The notes under the pieces: model-generated
What the model saw: the letters and a program-made list of their open reading frames with translations, nothing else
The model's database searches: none
What the model was told of the DNA's origin: nothing
NCBI GenBank assembly: GCA_002293365.1
Contig: DBDD01000312.1
Location: forward strand, 1,684 to 11,941
Source of the DNA: Christensenella sp. UBA941
GTDB lineage: Bacteria > Bacillota > Clostridia > Christensenellales > UBA941
DNA length: 10,258 nt
Direction of reading: 5' to 3'
Translations under genes and position numbers: made by a program
Part shown: positions 8,104 through 10,258 of the stretch, one piece after another
Numbering within the stretch: the stretch's first letter is position 1
How the letters are laid out: each line of letters starts with the position of its first letter

Positions 8104-8694
8104 ATGTTTGCGTTTTCTAAAGATAAGCTGCGATGGATCAATCCGCCCAAAGAGTATAAAATCAATGAAAACGTCATCGAAATAACGACTATGCCGAATA
8201 CCGACCTCTGGCAGCGGACCTATTACGGGTTTCGCCGCGCAAACGCGCATATGCTCGTCATGCCGGTCAGCGAACGGTATTTCAGCTTCCGCGTCAAAGC
8301 CCGGCACGACGGGAATACGCGATACGATCAATGCGGCATTGTTATCTTTCAGGATGAAGAAAACTGGTTTAAATGTGCGCTGGAGGACATGGGTACGGAG
8401 TTTCGGGATCTGGGCAGCGTAGTCACAAACAACGGCTATTCCGACTTTGGCTGTACGGCCGTGTCGCCCTCCGTCGATACCATGTACTACCGCCTTAGCC
8501 GGCGCGAAAGCGACTATCGGCTGGAGCGTTCGTTCGACGGTGTGGAATACAGGCAGATGCGCATGTTCCATCTCGCGGCCGGAAGCGGCGAAATCAATAT
8601 GGGCCTTTTCGCGTGCAGTCCGTCAGACGCTTCCTGCCGGGCGGTCTTTTCCGAGATGGAAATCACGGAATGTACCTGGGGAGCAACGGAGTGA
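8104..8694 (+). CDS. DUF1349 family protein (YesU-like, concanavalin-like jelly roll)
   Basis: 196-residue protein matching the DUF1349 pattern along its whole length: an N-terminal LRWINPP (9-15), NTDLWQRTYYG (32-42), YFSFRVKA (59-66), the hallmark YDQCGIVIF (74-82), NWFKCALE (87-94), a central VVTN and SDF segment, and a C-terminal MGLFACSP strand before the last beta strand. The family adopts a concanavalin-like beta sandwich typical of carbohydrate-binding or glycan-active proteins; Bacillus subtilis YesU is a member, and no enzymatic activity is firmly assigned to the family that I know of. No signal peptide or membrane segment is visible, so it should be cytosolic. It starts 7 nt after activase 2 and its stop overlaps the HAD start (GTGA). 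This suggests a role in the same pathway, perhaps binding or isomerising a sugar-like intermediate (inference). Confidence 0.85.
   Translation: MFAFSKDKLRWINPPKEYKINENVIEITTMPNTDLWQRTYYGFRRANAHMLVMPVSERYFSFRVKARHDGNTRYDQCGIVIFQDEENWFKCALEDMGTEFRDLGSVVTNNGYSDFGCTAVSPSVDTMYYRLSRRESDYRLERSFDGVEYRQMRMFHLAAGSGEINMGLFACSPSDASCRAVFSEMEITECTWGATE
8678..8683 (+). promoter_or_regulatory. Ribosome binding site deciding the HAD phosphatase start
   Basis: GGGGAG, 7 nt before GTG 8691. It supports GTG 8691 over the in-frame ATGs at 8670 and 8613, which lack a comparable site and would add residues not seen before the nucleophile motif in Cof proteins. Confidence 0.6.
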
Positions 8695-9500
8695 ACCCAT
8701 ATAAAATCGTTTTCTGCGATATCGACGGTACGCTTTTGGATTCTAAGCACCGAATTTCCGGCGCTACGCGCCGCAAGGTGCAGGAGCTTGAGCGCATAGG
8801 CGTACCTTTTATTTTGGTTTCTGCACGTATGCCGTCGGGAATCTTTCCTGTTCAGGCGGAACTTTGCATAAAAGCGCCTATCGTTTGTTACAGCGGAGGG
8901 CTCATATTAGACGGAGATCACCTCCCTATTATGAGTGCCGGAATTCAGAGCGGCACTGCTCTGTCCATAAAAGAGTATATCGACTCACAATGGAGCGAGA
9001 TATGTTGCAGCGTCTATTCCTGCCATGATTGGATCGTGGATAATGCGAGCAACTTTTGGGTGGTGCAGGAACAGGCGATTACTAGATCAGAACCTAAAGA
9101 ACTCTTATTCGCGGATTATTGTGCGCAAGACCGGCAAATTCACAAGCTTCTGTGTATGGGACAACCGGATACGATCTACGCTCTGAACGACGATCTTGCA
9201 AGTAAGTATCCTGATCTTGCTATTTACCGCTCCAAGGACACCTATCTTGAAATCATGGGCGGCACCGCCTCGAAGTCAAAGGCTGTAAGGGCACTCTGCG
9301 CCAGATACGATGTTCCCGTTGAGCATTCCGTTTCCTTCGGGGATAATTTTAACGACGTCGATATGCTGCAAACCACAGGAATGAGTTATGCAATGGGTAA
9401 TGCTCATGAGCAAGTAAAGAAAATCGCGAAACGAGTTACGCTCGATAATGACCAGGAGGGCGTTTTGGCCGGCTTAAACCAATTGCTTTTTAATGCATGA
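8691..9500 (+). CDS. Cof-type HAD-IIB phosphatase
   Basis: 269-residue haloacid dehalogenase-superfamily hydrolase, the usual length for the Cof/YbjI/YidA type that dephosphorylates sugar phosphates and other small phosphoesters with Mg2+. Motif I is DIDGTLLD, with nucleophile Asp10 and acid/base Asp12. Motif II is the Ser44 of ILVSAR, motif III Lys195 in the SKSKAV segment, and motif IV GDNFND with Asp218 and Asp222. Between motifs II and III lies a type IIB cap of about 110 residues. GTG 8691 is the best start: it overlaps the DUF1349 stop by 4 nt and has its own ribosome site. It is the last gene of the apparent operon, with a 215-nt gap following. In context it could dephosphorylate a sugar-phosphate intermediate, possibly one made by the ROK-like protein, but Cof enzymes are promiscuous, so this is inference. 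Confidence 0.92.
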   Translation: MNPYKIVFCDIDGTLLDSKHRISGATRRKVQELERIGVPFILVSARMPSGIFPVQAELCIKAPIVCYSGGLILDGDHLPIMSAGIQSGTALSIKEYIDSQWSEICCSVYSCHDWIVDNASNFWVVQEQAITRSEPKELLFADYCAQDRQIHKLLCMGQPDTIYALNDDLASKYPDLAIYRSKDTYLEIMGGTASKSKAVRALCARYDVPVEHSVSFGDNFNDVDMLQTTGMSYAMGNAHEQVKKIAKRVTLDNDQEGVLAGLNQLLFNA

Positions 9501-9504
9501 TGTA

Positions 9505-9537
9505 AAGCAAGCAATATACTCGGTGCTTGCATTGCTT
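9505..9537 (+). terminator. Imperfect hairpin after the operon, possible weak terminator
   Basis: AAGCAAGCAA (9505-9514) pairs with TTGC-A-TTGCTT (9527-9537), giving a 10-bp stem with one bulged A and a 12-nt loop. It begins 4 nt after the HAD stop. No T-run follows (CTCGAAAGG), so it is not a canonical Rho-independent terminator; it could instead stabilise the mRNA 3' end. Confidence 0.35.
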
Positions 9538-9556
9538 CTCGAAAGGGTACTATACT
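9527..9556 (+). promoter_or_regulatory. Possible sigma-70 promoter for the DUF3795 gene
   Basis: TTGCAT (9527-9532), an 18-nt spacer, and TATACT (9551-9556). The -10 box matches 5 of 6 consensus bases, the -35 box only 3. It would leave a leader of about 150 nt before ATG 9716. A weaker alternative is TTGAAC (9608-9613), 17 nt, TAACAC (9631-9636). Confidence 0.3.
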
Positions 9557-9607
9557 TATGCACGATGAGAAATATTCAGTAACTTAGAGAAAGTTGTAAA
9601 AAGTAAA

Positions 9608-9715
9608 TTGAACAAAGTAAGAACGGCAGATAACACAGTGTATGTGGAATTGCAAATTGAAGAGCTGCGGCAAATGAGAGCAAATAGTAAAACGCGCAGC
9701 GGAATGGAGAGTTAA
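9608..9715 (+). other. Short open frame directly upstream of and in frame with DUF3795
   Basis: From TTG 9608 a 35-codon frame with a helix-like stretch (YVELQIEELRQM) runs to TAA 9713-9715, immediately before ATG 9716 in the same frame. There is no ribosome site before the TTG, and no family is recognised. It may be chance, a leader peptide, or the tail of a decayed gene. Confidence 0.12.
9706..9709 (+). promoter_or_regulatory. Ribosome binding site of the DUF3795 gene
   Basis: GGAG, 6 nt before ATG 9716; short spacing but usable. An in-frame TAA at 9713-9715 rules out any longer N-terminus. Confidence 0.45.
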
Positions 9716-10135
9716 ATGTTCACGGAAAATATGATTGCACCCTGCGGGTTGGATTGCAGCATTTGCGAACATGCCTTGAAGAGCGAAAAACCTTGTCCGG
9801 GATGCCTGAGCCCCGGAGAGAACAAAACAGACTTTTGCAAGGATGCTTGCCCCATCATCCACTGTCAGAAGCTGAAAGAAAATAAATACAGATTCTGTGA
9901 CGAATGCGCAGACTTCCCCTGTGACGCCTGCACAGAACGCGAAAACCGCTATATGTCAAAATACCCGATGCGCGAGTCGCCGACGGCAAACATTGAGGAT
10001 ATCCGGCGGATGGGCATGAATGAGTTTTTAGTCAAACAACGTCAAAAATGGAGCTGCACGATATGTGACGGCGTGATTTGCGTGCATACTGGTATATGCA
10101 GTGGCTGTGGCGAGGAATATCATGCAGAAGGTTAG
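9716..10135 (+). CDS. DUF3795 family Cys-rich protein
   Basis: 139-residue, cysteine-rich protein (17 Cys, about 12%). The DUF3795 signature is clear: an N-terminal IAPCGLDCSIC (Cys10, 14, 17), then CPGC (27, 30), further Cys at 41, 45 and 50, and the FCDECADFPC block (Cys61, 64, 69, 72). A second cluster of five Cys (114, 117, 122, 128, 131) lies in the C-terminal 30 residues as CTIC, C and CSGC. The spacing suggests zinc or Fe-S binding; the family's function is unknown to me. It is soluble, with no signal peptide. A 215-nt gap separates it from the GRE operon, and the sequence shows no functional link. The start at 9716 is fixed by the stop codon directly before it. Such genes are common in anaerobic Clostridia and methanogens. 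Confidence 0.85.
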   Translation: MFTENMIAPCGLDCSICEHALKSEKPCPGCLSPGENKTDFCKDACPIIHCQKLKENKYRFCDECADFPCDACTERENRYMSKYPMRESPTANIEDIRRMGMNEFLVKQRQKWSCTICDGVICVHTGICSGCGEEYHAEG

Positions 10136-10206
10136 AAGGATTTGGCCGATACATTCAGGAAATCGTAAAAAACGACTGGCGGCACGGTTGCGGTTTGCTG
10201 ACTCAT
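10132..10206 (-). CDS. Possible 24-residue minus-strand small ORF
   Basis: ATG at 10206-10204 (minus) opens a closed 24-codon frame starting MSQQTATVPP and ending in TAA at 10134-10132, overlapping the DUF3795 stop on the other strand. A GGAGG site (10220-10216) lies 9 nt upstream, well placed. An in-frame TAA just upstream closes the frame. No family is recognised. Only the ribosome site speaks for it; length is within chance expectation, and it could be the 5' remnant of a truncated gene. Confidence 0.2.
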   Translation of the reverse strand: MSQQTATVPPVVFYDFLNVSAKSF

Positions 10207-10258
10207 TAGTTCTTACCTCCATAGAGTTTATCACGCGAGACTGTATAGCCTCCCGTGT
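10136..10258. other. Terminal 123 nt without a firm gene
   Basis: Beyond the possible minus-strand mini-ORF and its GGAGG site, nothing is recognisable: no hairpin with a T-run, repeat or tRNA. Confidence 0.5.

Larger units (their letters stand above)
9501..9715. other. Intergenic region between the GRE operon and the DUF3795 gene
   Basis: 215 nt, richer in A+T than the flanking genes. It contains an imperfect hairpin, a possible sigma-70 promoter and a short open frame (see separate entries). No RNA gene or repeat is recognisable. It marks the probable end of the GRE transcript. Confidence 0.7.

Noticed and set aside
8613..8690. N-terminal extension of the HAD phosphatase from ATG 8613 or 8670
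   Set aside because: Cof proteins begin just before the DxD motif; GTG 8691 has a GGGGAG site and the common GTGA overlap.
1..10258. CRISPR array, tRNA, rRNA, insertion sequence, toxin-antitoxin or defence genes
   Set aside because: No regularly spaced repeats, cloverleaf-type sequence, terminal inverted repeats, transposase or defence-family motifs were seen on either strand.

Overview
The window is an almost gap-free, single-strand gene cluster (+ strand, about 1-9500), followed by a small unlinked gene. It carries two complete glycyl radical enzyme (GRE) modules. GREs are oxygen-sensitive and each needs a dedicated radical-SAM activase, so the host is almost certainly an anaerobe. Strong AGGAGG-type ribosome sites, moderate G+C and the neighbouring families (YesU-like DUF1349, Cof-type HAD, DUF3795) point to an anaerobic Clostridia-like Firmicute from a gut, sediment or digester setting. 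The taxonomic placement is inference.

Layout: (1) 1-2145, GRE 1, cut at its 5' end by the window edge; (2) 2142-3035, its activase, overlapping by 4 nt; (3) 3065-4855, a large ROK-like (ASKHA fold) sugar-kinase-type protein with unassigned N- and C-terminal regions; (4) 4877-7156, GRE 2, complete, with a divergent glycyl-radical loop; (5) 7146-8096, activase 2, overlapping by 11 nt; (6) 8104-8694, a DUF1349 jelly-roll protein; (7) 8691-9500, a Cof-type HAD phosphatase, overlapping by 4 nt. Then comes a 215-nt intergenic stretch with a hairpin and a possible promoter, (8) a Cys-rich DUF3795 gene at 9716-10135, and a 123-nt tail holding only a possible 24-codon minus-strand ORF.

Genes 1-7 have gaps of 29 nt or less, or overlaps, and are probably one transcript whose promoter lies upstream of the window. 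Each activase should install the glycyl radical on the GRE encoded just before it. Both GREs keep the Cys-x-Glu catalytic arrangement used for radical C-O or C-C bond cleavage, but neither matches a characterised substrate class that I can name. The kinase-like protein, carbohydrate-binding-type fold and sugar-phosphatase-type HAD together suggest a sugar- or polyol-derived substrate. That is inference from the gene neighbourhood. The two-GRE plus ROK-like plus DUF1349 combination is the part of the window most likely to be an undescribed pathway.
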